Assembly (NCBI GenBank): GCA_051294375.1 | Contig: CM119269.1 | Coordinates: forward strand, 17,470,265 to 17,534,264 | Length of the DNA stretch: 64,000 nucleotides | Origin: Paraspadella gotoi | Lineage: Eukaryota; Chaetognatha | Direction of reading: 5' to 3' | Part shown: positions 1-12,300 of the stretch, in pieces | How positions within the stretch are numbered: the stretch's first letter is position 1 | How the letters are laid out: the number at the start of each line of letters is the position of its first letter | Notes under the pieces: generated by a model | Told to the model about the DNA's origin: nothing | What the model saw: only the letters and a program-made list of their open reading frames with translations | Database searches by the model: none | Program-made: the position numbers and the translations under genes

Positions 1-1339
1 GCCAACGTAATTAAGGTTAGTAGCGGGTTTGTTTCCTGGACGTTTTTCTTAATTTAGTTCTTTTACTTATATATATTTTATTCTCTAATCTTTGTAAAAT
101 TCTGATAAATGAGCAATGATATTTAACCAGATTCGGCTTCATTCTTCGTCTTCACCGACAAAAGAGTCGGAGGCGCGGCTGAAGAGAGAGCAGCAGGCGG
201 AACGAATGCGAGAGATAGCGGCTCGGAGGCGGAAAGAAGTGAAGCGCAAGAAAGTACGGGGGGCGGTCGAGGAGTTGGAGAGGGAGGAAGAGAAACTCAA
301 CCTGGAAATGGTGAGATTGACTCAGAGAATTTCACGAACCTCGCCCGATATTTTAGTTTTTTCTTCTCCCACATTAGGCTCGACTTAGACGCCTGACCAG
401 CGTAAAGGACAAGGCCGCAGGCGTGAGCGCCGGAAGAGGCGCGGGCGATGATGGAGGCAGCAGGGGCGGAGAAGGCGAGGAAAAATTCGAGATCGAAATG
501 GCGAATTTGGGATTCACGACTACGCAACAACTCGACAACGCTATCGCAAAACTGCGCGCAAAAATAGATCGCCTCAAGGAAAATGTGAGAACGTTTAAGG
601 TTAACAGTCTTAACCAAAAAAATTAAAGTTTATACGAAAATAACAAAAAACGTCACGTACTAATCCCCTCCCTAGGGCCATACATCAGTCTCAAAGCTCG
701 CTTCCAGTAATGACGTCGTCACTCTCGACGAAGCTGCGAACTCGTCGTCAAAACTTGTCTTTGATCTTCTCGAAGTTCCGGACAATCAACTTTCGGATGA
801 ACAACTCGCCGCCAAAAAGAAACAACTCACTCTGCATCGGCTGCAACAAGTGATAATTTATATTTGATTTAACTTGATGTTTTGATCCACTTTACCAATT
901 TAATCTAATCCTCAATCAATCTACTTAAGTATATTACCATTAGTTTTTATCTCACCAGACGGGCTTAAGCTTAAGCTCAATGAATGATTATCATCGCATC
1001 AATGAATGGCTATCATCGCAATTACTATTATATCAGTCAATCAATTATTATTATATCAATCAATCAATTATTTTTACATCAATAATTTGTTATCGCATCA
1101 ATCTTTTTTTTTTTAGATTTTTTTATTAATTTTCTTTGATAGTAACGTCTGGCGAGATCACTATACTTTAATATTTTTTAATTGATCCTTTATTTTTGTT
1201 GTTTTGTTGAATTAGAAGAAACGAAATTTTCGTGGAACAACAAAATAATTTTATTAGCATAAAATTTGGACATATTTCGGCTTTGTTCTTCAAGCATTTG
1301 AAAAGGACACAAAAATTTTTTTACAAACATTGAGTTGGT

Positions 1340-1383
<44 letters not shown>

Positions 1384-4300
1384 GAGTTTCCAACAAATAA
1401 TTTAGTAAGGGACAGTGGTCAGTAGAGTGATGTGAAAATGATAAAATTTTAGAAAATTAAAATTTAGCATATAAAACATGAACATAAAAACCAATAAAAA
1501 TATTTTGGTAAATTTATTTTTTAATTTTATACATTAGTGGGCACCAGTGAGCTATATTTATATATAGTAATAAGTATATAATAGGCTAAAATTTCAAAAT
1601 ACAAATTTTTAAATTTTAAGATCGAATTTGGATTCCTTGCAAAAAGTTATTATAAGAAAGTATTATTCTTTTTTTTTAAATTCTTTCATTAAGTTAGTCA
1701 AAAATGTAAAAAACTATATTTAAGACGCCGATTTTAAATTTCCAGCTTAAAAATATAGTTTTTTGTAATTTTAACCTACTTAATGACATAATTTTTGAAA
1801 AAGATTTATACTTTCTTTTAATAACTTTTAACGAGGAATCTGAATCTGTTCTCAGAATTAAAAAAAAACCATTTTGAAATTTTGACATTATATAATAGAG
1901 TGGAGCACTTGGGAACATAAATTTTATTTGAGTGAACAAACAAGGATTTTTAGATGTGAGATCGTATGATTAAGGAGTACAAAAAATATTTTGCTTGTAT
2001 TTTTTGGGGAACACTATCATTAATTACAATATATTTATAGTAATATCCTTAAAAAATAATAAATTTTTAAAATATTTTTTTTAAAATTTTTATTAAAGAT
2101 TCTGATTCTTCATAAAAAGTTAGATCAAAAATATAAAACATGTTATTAACAATTTCAATGCCTTCAGTATCAAAAATTGAAAAAAAGGTTAAAATTTCCC
2201 CCTTTTTTATGCTCTGTAGTAGAAACTATTATATGATGAAACGTTTTAGTCATTTTTCGCAGTTTTAACCTAAAAATATCATAAAACATATTTTACAAAA
2301 GTTTTTCAGTTTTTTCTAGCAAATCCAAAACAGTTCTTAAAATTAAAAAAATATGATTTTGAAATTTTATGATTTCATAAGGATATTACTATAAAGAAAA
2401 TTCAATTAATGATACTGTTATGCAAAATTTATTTGAAAAAGGTCATAATTATTTTTTTATTACATATACAAAGGCAGCAAAAAAACATTGTTCCATCATT
2501 CAATCTTTTCATCACTCCACCCTATTATATAAGGGTAGTACCATATACAAAATAAGCTGACTGGGCTACTATATTTATAAAAAAAGAAAAATAATTACAG
2601 ATTAGTATTCACTAATATGATAGTTTTCAAGATATAACTGCTAAATTTTGATTCCAAACTTTCACTTTACCCTAGTGGTCAGATGTGAGAATAGGTGAAG
2701 ATGAGGACAGGGATGAAGAGAGAGTAAAAGTGAAATTTGGTGAAAGGTGAGAGAGAGAGAGAGAGAGAATCACTGTGCAAAATATATATATTTTTCACTT
2801 ACCTTAATCTTATCTATCCCTCAAAAAATTATTTCATTTTCATTTCACTTAATACTACAAAATTGCACAAACATTAACTAAATCACTTATTTATTTATAA
2901 ATTCTCTGTTATGTTTAGTCTTTTCAACACCATTTATTCTTTGTTGTACATTACCAAATGTATATTTTGCACAGTGATTCTCTCTCTCTCTCTTTCACCT
3001 TTCACCAAATTTCACTTTTACTCTCTCTTCATCCCTGTCCTCATCTTCACCTATTCTCACATCTGACCACTGTCCCTTACTAAATTTCTTGTTGGAAACT
3101 CTCTCTCTCTCACCAACTCAATGTTTGTAAAAAAATTGTTGTCTTTTTCAAATGCTGATGAAGGCTTGAAGAACAAAGCCGAAACATGTCCAAATTTTAT
3201 GCTAATAAAATTATTTTGTTGTTCCACGAAAATTTCGTTTCTTCTAATATTTTTTAAATAATTTTAAAGGGTCGAATTCGCGCCAGAGTTGCGAGGGAGC
3301 AAAAGAAAGGGATGAACTCGGTGGATTCTAAACGATTAGAGGAGAAGCGCACCCGCGACTTTAAAGTGACTCTCTCATGCGAGTTTGGTGGTTCTTAATA
3401 CTCAGTTATTTTGCCAATTTCTTTGAAAAAAGGGATGGCTGAACGAAATTCGCAAGCGACGCCACGACATCCTCGCGTCCAAAACGCGCCGCCATCAGCG
3501 CAAGTCGGAAATGGCCAAGCGTCATTCTGCGGCTGCGCAGAAGAGGATGAAAATAATCACGGAGCTCGCCAAGGGCGGCGGCGGCGGGGCCAAGTAAGCT
3601 GCTTAGCGTTAGGTATCGCTCCCATGGGATGAAGGTGGTCCTTATTTCCTGTTATCTATTCCTGGTTAAACGTTTTAGTTTCAAATAGAAAAAACCGTGG
3701 CGACTCTTTCGGATCTCGCGAAGAAGATTGGGAGGTTTACAAACGCATCGACCTCGAGGGTGGAGAATCCGAGAGCGAGGAAGAGAACGAAGCCCTTGAG
3801 CGCATCGAACGAATCCTCAAAGATCACGACCCCGAGTTTAGCGAGATCGGCTTCATTGGAACCAGGTTATTTAGTCGGATCTGCTTATCAGCAGATTCCG
3901 ACTCTATAATCCACTTTGTCGGTCCGTCGGTCCGCCCCCTCAATCTTGTTGGGCATTAACTTTTTTCATGTCAGAACATTGAATTGTGTTAAATTATGCA
4001 AAAAACTCCAATTACTCGTGATTGGATGGTTGGATTGGAATGAAATTTTGTGTGGGTAGGAAAGAGTGTGATTGAGCTGGATATAAAGTTTCATTGGAAT
4101 CGTGCGAGTGGAAATTAGTTTAAATCGCAAAAACAAAAGTCTTATTTATTTGAAGTATTTTTACTTATATTTATTCATAATTATTATATTTATTAAAAAT
4201 TTTATAGATGAATTGAAATGAAATTCTGTGTGTGGGTAGGAAATAGCTGGAAATAAATTTTTGATGAAATCTGTTAGAGTGGAAAAGAATTTAAATTAGA

Positions 4301-6179
4301 AAACCAAAAGATTTATTTGAATTTTTAAAAATTTCTCTCTTACTCTTCTCTCTCTGATTGATTGATTGATTTATTGAAAGTTGAAAAAAAATTATGTCAG
4401 TTGACCAAATTATGTCAGTTGACCAAATTATGCAAGTTGACCAAATTATGCAAGTTGACCAAATTATGCAAGTTGACCAAATTATGCAAGTTGACCAAAT
4501 TATGCAAGTTGACCAAATTATGCAAGTTGACCAAATTATGCAAGTTGACCAAATTATGCAAGTTGACCAAATTATGCAAGTTGACCAAATTATGCAAGTT
4601 GACCAAATTATGCAAGTTGACCAAATTATGCAAGTTGACCAAATTATGCAAGTTGACCAAATTATGCAAGTTGACCAAATTATGCAAGTTGACCAAATTA
4701 TGCAAGTTGGTATTGGCGAGGCTACTGGTAATGATTGATAGATTTATAGATTTTTTCATAGATTTATTAAGAAGTCTCTTATGATTTTTTACGTTACAAC
4801 GTGTTATGATCTGTTAAGATCACAAATTGAAAGTCAGAAAACATTACCGTGATTTATCATCGGATAAGCTTATTACCGCTTAATTATCGTATGCAGATCC
4901 GACATTGTTTGCTCAAACTTGTTCACAAAAATTCCTCTCAGCTCGCGAAACGTCGAACGCGACCGGATAGAGATTGGCCTTGAGCAAATTCGTGTCCCCG
5001 AAATACTCTTCCAACCTTCAATCGTCGGTCGAGATCAGGTATACAGAAGGCTTCATATTAGAAAATGCTCTCCCATTTTTTCGAACCGAGAATCGGTTCT
5101 GATCAAACTACTCGGTCAACTTCGGAGAAATTTTGCTCGAATAAATTTCAAATGGGACTATCGAGGGGATTTTTGAAATTTGACCTATGACCCTGAGATA
5201 TGGACCCAGGCGGGCAAAAAATGGGCAAAATATTTTTAAAAATTTTGTTAATTTTTTTATTCTGATCAGTTGTAGAAAAGTACATTTATTATGACGAAAA
5301 AATTTTGGCTCTATTTGCAGGATCATAAACATAAGAGGTTCATGTCAGCTTTTGAGTGGAGCCGAAATTAAATATAAAATGATGGACTCATCAAGTTTAA
5401 AAGAAGAAAAATAAATTTAAATTTATGAAAATTGATATTGATTTTAAAATGTTTTTTTCTACGCAATTGATCACACACAAAAATTTATCTTTAAAGAAAA
5501 AAAATATTGTCATTTTTTGACCCCCTGGCAGGGCAAGGGCTCTTTATCAGGGGTAAAATATTGAAAATCGCTTCGATAGTTCCATTAGTATGGCCATTGG
5601 GATACTGTATGCAAAATAAAATAGAATTCTCGGTCAGAAAAACGGGGAAAGCATTTTCTAATACTTGGCCTTTTCTGACATTTTCTTTTTTTTTCTCCTT
5701 GACACTTAATACGTATTTCTAATAGATGGGGTTAGCTGAGTGCGCGGAGTCGGTCTTGGCATTGTTCCAGGAGGATAGGAGGCAGAGGCTCGTCGACAAT
5801 ATTTTTGTCACCGGAGGTTCCGCTCAGTTTCGCGGAATGGAAGACCGAATTCAAGCCGAGGTGAAGGAGCGTCAAAGAAAGGAGTAAATTTTAAATAAAT
5901 ATCAATAAGAAAAAATTAAAAAACTTAGCCATTCGCTTTTTTCGGCTTTCTCAGATTACTATGATGCGGCCCTTTGGCTCCACCTCTTGCGTCACGACTG
6001 CGCGGTCCCCTTCCCTCGACGCTTGGCACGGAGCTCGGGCGTGGGCGCTTGACGGAACGAATATTGAAAGATTTTCTCTCGCTCGGGCTGATTATCTCGA
6101 GATGGGAGGCGATTATCTAAAGGAACACACGCTCTCCAATCGATTCGTGAAACTCTATTCCTCCGGTTCTCAAGGTTGA
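1..6179 (+). CDS. ACTR5: Actin-related protein 5 (INO80 complex), 3' part
   Basis: Partial at the left edge. Exons: 1-15, 131-310, 378-584, 676-849, 3270-3365, 3433-3593, 3689-3865, 4942-5038, 5726-5860, 5955-6179; all phases join. The early exons encode the long charged coiled-coil insert typical of ARP5 (KREQQAERMREIAARR and LLEVPDNQLSDEQ are visible). Later exons encode the returning actin fold: IRVPEILFQPSIVG, NIFVTGGSAQFRGM and the C-terminal LDAWHGARAWAL and GGDYLKEHTLSNRF. ARP5 is known as a nuclear subunit of the INO80 nucleosome-remodelling complex. The donor at 5861 (GTGAAG) was preferred over 5884 because only it keeps frame and family spacing before MRPF. Three introns carry repeat elements. 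The exon at 1-15 is the least certain. Confidence 0.9.
1199..3250. mobile_element. Nested foldback insertion with hammerhead-like motif in ARP5 intron
   Basis: Within the intron 850-3269. About 230 bp at 1199-1425 recurs inverted at 3060-3247, including the shared ACGAAATTTTCGTGG block and a GA microsatellite. A second near-perfect inverted pair, 2672-2785 and 2953-3074, sits inside. The arms suggest head-to-head copies of one non-autonomous retroelement. The right copy keeps a CTGATGA...GAAAC core; the left copy has lost it by a small deletion near 1285. No coding sequence is visible. The rest of the intron is AT-rich. Confidence 0.7.
3150..3197 (+). ncRNA. Hammerhead-ribozyme-like motif 1
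   Basis: CTGATGA at 3155-3161 is followed by a stem (GGCTT/AAGCC, 3163-3167 with 3176-3180), then GAAAC at 3181, a tiny ACATGT stem III and a GTC cleavage-type triplet. Flanking bases can form stem I (TG with CA, then AAA with TTT, with a two-base AA bulge). One extra A separates the core from stem II, so activity is uncertain. Short stem III hammerheads are known from Penelope-like retroelements. Confidence 0.55.
3872..4914. mobile_element. Non-autonomous DNA transposon, copy 1 (ARP5 intron)
   Basis: It begins TAGTCGGATCTGC, followed by a hairpin-forming AGCAGATTCCGA, and ends GCAGATCCGACA, an inverted copy of the start. A related copy with the same ends lies at 8362-9141. It holds an 18-bp minisatellite and fills almost the whole intron 3866-4941. 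No transposase is present. Confidence 0.65.
4391..4710. repeat. 18-bp minisatellite (about 18 copies)
   Basis: Nearly perfect tandem array of an 18-bp unit (CCAAATTATGCAAGTTGA). The first two units differ by a GTCAG variant. Because 18 is a multiple of 3 it leaves open frames on both strands; these are not genes. It lies inside the transposon-like element in the ARP5 intron. Confidence 0.97.
5046..5668. repeat. Diverged foldback element in ARP5 intron
   Basis: The left arm (about 5058-5245) and the right arm (about 5500-5668) are imperfect inverted copies. Shared blocks include TATTAGAAAATGCT, ACCGAGAAT and GACTATCGA/GAACTATCGA. The loop is AT-rich. This looks like an old MITE or foldback insertion. 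Confidence 0.6.
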
Positions 6180-6387
6180 TGGAATTTTCGTCACGCCCCA
6201 CTTCATATTTTATATTCTTTAGCCTTTTCCAAACCTTTTCCGATATTTTACATTTCATTTTCATACGAAGCATTTTGACATGTCAGTCAGACTGAACATC
6301 TTCGTAAAGACATTAACTTTCAAGCGATGTCACAACCTTGCCTTATAAGTTAAAATCAATCTTGCCTTAAAAAATCAAGAATTAACA

Positions 6388-9300
6388 ATGGGGGCGGGAA
6401 AAATCGAGGTGTTTTGGTATCCTTATGAGTCTAACAAATTTATCTCCCACGGATCCGAGCTCTGCCTGTTTCGAGTCCGTCGGTTGGCTCCCAACGAAGT
6501 CACCAAAACCGGTGTGCAAAGGGTGAACGAATCCTCGATCGCCGAGATCCTCGCTGTTCATTCCGATCAGCATTACACGCGATGCGTTTCTTGCTATTGC
6601 GGCAAGTTGGGATTTCCACTGTTAGCGTTGGGTGGCGCCAACGGTCGCGTCTCACTCCAGTCCTTCAAGCAGATGGGAATTGACTCGCCGCTGGTCGGCA
6701 TGGAGCTGGTTCCGCGCTACGCTCGGCCCTGCAACTGCGTTGCGTGGAGTCCTTCGGAGAACTACGCCAACCTCATGGCCGTCGGGCTGGACAAGCATCG
6801 GAACGAGGCGGGGCTACTCATTTGGGACGTCGCTGCTAAGCATCAGGTTGAAGGGCGCGGGGTGATTCTTGTCCTTTTGAAATGAAAGAAAAAGCGGACC
6901 TTCCTCAAATGATTTTCTCTATGGCAAGAGGTCCGACGGATCCTCGTTGCGGCCGACGGCCGAATATGGCGGCGGTGAGGGCGTCAATTCCCTCGCCTGG
7001 TTTCCTCAAACACCCAAGCGTCTGGTAGCGGGTGAGGGAAAGAAGAGCGAGGGCGTGCTGTTAGAACATCTTTAGTGTAATACTAATTCCGTTCCCGATC
7101 TACTCCCTTGTTTTACTTTTTAGGGGCGAACAGAGCCGTTAAGGTTTACGACATGAGAGACGCTGGAAAGACACCCACCATGTACAGTCAAACTAAGGTA
7201 AAGTTAGAACAGCATTACCAATTTACCAATGATGTGATTTTTTTTCCGAATTAACTTTTATTTTTTTATCTTGTAACGCTTTTGCGCATAAGTGGCGTAG
7301 TCGTCGTCGGCGTTCCAACTTAGCGATCGCCTTTTTGATGATTAAATTTGGGTGTATGAAGCTGAAAATTTATATACAGCTTCTCATCATCAAGGTCCTT
7401 GAAATTGGGTGAGGACAGTTATTAAATATGTTTTGTTTACGTTTTATCAAAACAAACAATTTCCTCTATAATTTTTATGTCTCCTTCTCTCTCTCTTTTC
7501 TTTTTTAATTATATGTAGCTCTCTCTCTCTCTCTTTTCCCCAGGCTGATTCATCAAAAAAAAAACGAGTCTGCAGCTGGCTCTGCAGGGGCTTTTTCTTT
7601 TTTTCTCTTTTCTCCTGCTGCTTCTGCTGCTGCCTTTTGATTTTTTCAGGCTGCCTCTGCTGATTCGTCCGAAAACGATTTGGCTTCTCTCTCTCTTTAT
7701 TAAAAAAAAATTGAATTAGGATTGAACTCGTAAAATTAGGCATCGCATTCTTGCATGTTATCATTTTGTATCGCAACATCGGGTTTTTATTTCGTTCTTT
7801 CTACTCGTCACTCTCTTTATTTTTATTTTTCTTTCTTTCCTTTATATTCTTTCTTTCCTTTCTTTTATTTCTTTCCTTTCTATTCTTTATTTCCTTTCTA
7901 TTCATTATTTCCTTTCTATTCATTCTTTCCTTTCTATTCATTCGTTCCTTTCTATTCATTCTTTCCTTTCAATTCTTTCTTTCCTTTCTATTCTTTCTTT
8001 CCATTCTATTCTTTTTTTCTTTCTATTCTTTCTTTCCTTTCTATTCTTTCTTTCCTTTCTATTCTTTCTTTCCTTTCTATTCTTTCTTTCCTTTCTTTTG
8101 TTTCTATTCTTTCTTTTTTTTTTATTCTTTCTTTCCTTTCTATTCTTTCTTTTCTTTCTATTCTTTCTTTTCTTTCTATTCTCTCTTTCCTTTCTATTCT
8201 TTCTTTTTTTTCTATTCTTTCTTTCCTTTCTATTCTTTCTTTCTTTTCTATTCTTTCTTTCAATTTATTCTTTTTTTATTTTTCTTTCTTTTTATAAATC
8301 AATTTTCTTTTCTCAAATTTGATTTTTTTTAGTATCAAAATTTGTCTTCAATCCAGATTTTTAGTCGGATCTGCTTTCAGCAGATCCCAACTCTATAATT
8401 CACTTTGTCGGTCCGTCCCCCCAATCTTGTCGGGCATTCACTTATATCATGTCAGAACATCGAATTATAATAAATTATGCAAAAAAAAAAAAGATGTCCG
8501 TCTGTCCGTCCATCCGTCCTACCTTAGCAAAAAACACCAATTACTCGTGATTGGATGGATGGATTGGAATGAAATTTTGTGTGTGGGTAGGGAAGTGTGT
8601 GATTGAGCTGGATATATGAAGTTTTGATGGAATCGTCCAACTGGAAATGAGTTTAAATGGAAAAAACAAAAAAATATATTTCGCTATTTGAACACCAATT
8701 ACTAATAAGTGGATTTGGCGATTGACTTGAAATTTTGTATTTGGGTAAAAAAGTTTGTGTTTAAACTGGAAATAAAGTTTCGATGGAATTGTTTGAGTGG
8801 AAATGAGTTTAAATGGAAAAAACAAAGAACCTGTTTTACTAATTTATTATGCTTCTTTTTCTTTTTATTTGAAATGTAAATGCAAGATGTATTAATTAAT
8901 CAAATAATTAATCAGTTAATTAATCAATTAGTCAATTAATTAATCAATAATTAATTAATCCGTCAATTAATCAATTAAAATAAACATTTTGGATTAAATT
9001 AATTAATTAATTGCCTAATTAATTATATAATTTACTTGAATAAATTAATTATTAATTAAATAGTTAATTAACTTGAATGAATTATTAATTAATTTATTAA
9101 TTGATTACCGATAATGATCGTGGGCAGATCCGACATTGTTTGCTCAAACTTGTTTTTATGCGATTGCGACGATCCTTATGCTTTTAATGTTTCAGACGGT
9201 GAACGGTGTCTGCGTGGATTCCTTCAACGAACACCGCGTCGCCGCCTTCAGCGAATCCATCATTTCAATTTGGGACACCAGGAGTTTCGAGAAGCCGCTC

Positions 9301-12300
9301 ATCACTTTGAACGAGACCAAAAACGTGATGAGGTCGGTTTTAGTTTTACTTTGCTTTTTTTTTTCACTAATTTCGGTTTACTTCCTTTTTCTTAGAATCG
9401 CGTGGAGTCCAACGAGGGGAGGTCTGCTGGCAAGCCTTTCCAAAGAAAGTTTTACTTTAGCCTTACACGACGTGCAGACTTCGGTGAGTGTGGAATCAAC
9501 GATTCAACTACGTAATCCTTAATTTCTACGTAGTATTTGTCAAAGGATTTTTCGAACTGTCCAAAACTTTTGAACAGATAGTGACGGACGAACCCGATCT
9601 CGTCGCGCTGACGCGTAACATCGATTGCCAGAGAAAAAACGTCAATCTCGCCGCCTTCGCCTGGCACCCGACCGACGAAAACCGGTAACGTTTAGAAACG
9701 ATGATCCTCTTTTTTCTTAGTCATACGAAAACTAATCCATTTTTTTATTTTTCTAGTTTGTTGACCGTTTCCTCCAACGGCTCCCTTCACGACGGCGTGG
9801 TTTTCGAACGAATGCCAGTGCTGATGTCGTCGGACCTGGGCATTGCCTGGTCCACCGGGAAGGACGTCAGGTACGGCAAGATGGAAGCCTGGCGACCGGA
9901 CCACGCCCCTCTTGTCGACCTCGACGCCCTCCGACGAGACATCTCCTTTAAAATGCGGGAGAGAGTGGCCGCTGGATACGGACTAAATCCCGATCCGAAC
10001 CAAGGTCAATAAAGGATCGAAATTCAGTTATGAAGGGTGAGATCAGCATAAAGATTTCCGCGCTCTCATCTTTCAGGCGTTTTATTCCGAAACGCGGGAG
10101 TAGTTTCCGACGACCCGAAACTCGCCGACGTCTGGCGGAGGTTGAAAGAATTTACGACGGTGACGGAATCCACGGCCCTGCTGTCGGTCGCTCGGTGCGA
10201 CACTAAATCCCGCTCTCATCGCGTGAGCCCAGTTTCTGGCGCCGATTTCCACGCGGGTGTCTCCGTCGTCGCCGGCGTGAAATCCGCTCTCGTCTTCTCC
10301 GAAGTATCGGAGGTGGGACAGTCCTGCCCGCGCAGCACCATTGAGTTCGTGTCGTGGAAGGGTGTGAACGGAGGTGGACATGCCCCCGCCTACCGCGGCA
10401 AGGGCCGATCCCGCGGGCTCCGTATTTGCGGCTGGGAGGCAGATCGCGATTCGAGGGCATTCGAGGCTTTTCTTCTGCGTCTGGTTGTCGGCGGAGAATT
10501 CGAACGCGCCGCCGCCGTCGCCCTCTTCAATCTCGATCTCAAGTTGGCCATCGACGTGTTGAGGGTGGCCGACGCCGCCTACGCCGGTGAGGAGAAGGAA
10601 TATATTACCGTATATATTGTGAAATGGTGAAGGCAAAATATCTCTACAGCCGACTTGTATTTTATTTTATAATGGCAACGGTCTCTCTTCAATCCCAGCG
10701 ACGAAAGACAAGCCCGCCGGCGAACGCTTCGTCCTCTTCGATCTCTCTCACGCCTTCGCTTCGCTCAAATCCAACGCCAAAGTCACCGTCTCCGTTCCTC
10801 CAGACAAAAGCCCCGGAGACACCATCAAATTTTGCATCATGGCCTTGTCAGGTTCTCCTGCTGTTCAATAGTAGAATCCGACTGCGTTTACCAAAACATT
10901 TGTCAAATATCTTAACATACGACATTAAAACTGGTCATTGACCACTCGTTAGGCTTCACTCAAGAGAAGACGGGCCTCTGGCGCGACCTCTGCTTGAGCC
11001 TCTATCCTCAGCTTAGCGATCCCTACCTCCGCGCCCTCTTCGCATTCCTCACCGCCGACGACGTGGACGACGAGCGGAGCCGCGCCCTCGAAGACGCCGT
11101 CGACCTCAAACTCTGCGACCGAGTCGCCCTCGCCTTGATCTACGTGCCCGACGGAAAGCTTTACGACTTCATAGGCGAGTTTTTCTATATGTTCCATCTG
11201 AGATTGAGTGTCTTAGTCGTCGTTATAGTTGTCGTTGTTTTGTGTTTTGTGTTGATTTAGTATCGTTGTTTTGCTGTTCTTTTTGTTTGGTTATTAGTGC
11301 TAATACGTTTAAAAAAACTCGAAGATTGACCGATTGCTTAAGAGTTTGGATTTTACGTATGCATTATGCAAGTATTTTTGGGAAAAATTAATATTACCGT
11401 AATACGTCGTTAATTTTCTGTTAATAAAGTGAGTAAAGACAAAAATCATTTTGTAGCTCAATGTTATCTAACGATATGAATTTATAATAGGTTTAAAAGT
11501 TTTTGATAGTTTCTAATCAGAGGGCGATTGTTTTGCAGTGTTCAGCGGCGCGGCATTATGCCTTTTGTTTAATTTGTGACGGCGTCCGCCTCCTTTTGTC
11601 AACGATGAGTAAAGAGAGAGAGAAACTGAGGATTGCCGAAGTTGTTTACATTCTGAGAGACGCGCTGGCTGCGTTTCCAAATGGAGACCAAGTGTTTAAT
11701 ATTATTGGAATGAAAACTTTATTTTTCACGCCTGATAAAATCATAAATTACCATGTTTTTATTTTTTATCCGATTTGGGGTAAAAAATGGTCCTTGGCTG
11801 TGGGGTATTGCACAAAAATTTTAAAAATACTCTTCTTAATTTGATGGTTTTAAATCTTACATTAAGCCTAACGAGTAACGAAGTGTACTTTAATCGTTAA
11901 TTACAAGTTTAATTTTCTTTTGCATGGAACTCTTGTATTTTTTGTCGTATATAAATGAGATACAGCTCATATAAGTGACAAGAGGCCAAAGTTTTTTAAT
12001 ATTTAAACTTTATTATTCGATTCTTATATTAAAATGCTGAAAAATACCTGGAAAGTAACCGCGGCAATTTTATTTTCCATCATGGTATGTATTCTAATGA
12101 TGAAAACGTTCAATCACATAATGGAGTGCCGTGCAAGAATAAAAGAAAATTAATAGTTGATATATTTTAGTTTTCGTTGGTTTATTTTTCAAACAGTTTT
12201 CAAACTCATTCATTTTAACGCTGTTTTTAAGTATATTTATATTTATTCTTTCCTTCTTCGTCTTTCAGACAAACTGACTCGTTCCCTAGTCGAGGCGGGC

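Noticed and set aside
4391-4710. CRISPR-like array
   Set aside because: Units are contiguous with no spacers, and the genome is eukaryotic.
4362-4784. Open frames with MQVDQI or KLCKLT repeats
   Set aside because: They come only from the 18-bp tandem array, occur on both strands, and lie inside an intron element.
5861-5883. Extension of ARP5 exon to 5883 (donor GTAAAT)
   Set aside because: It breaks the frame into the last exon; the GTGAAG donor gives the correct MRPF spacing.
7751-8332. Long Phe/Ser-rich hydrophobic open frame
   Set aside because: Pure pyrimidine repeat; several frames are open at once.
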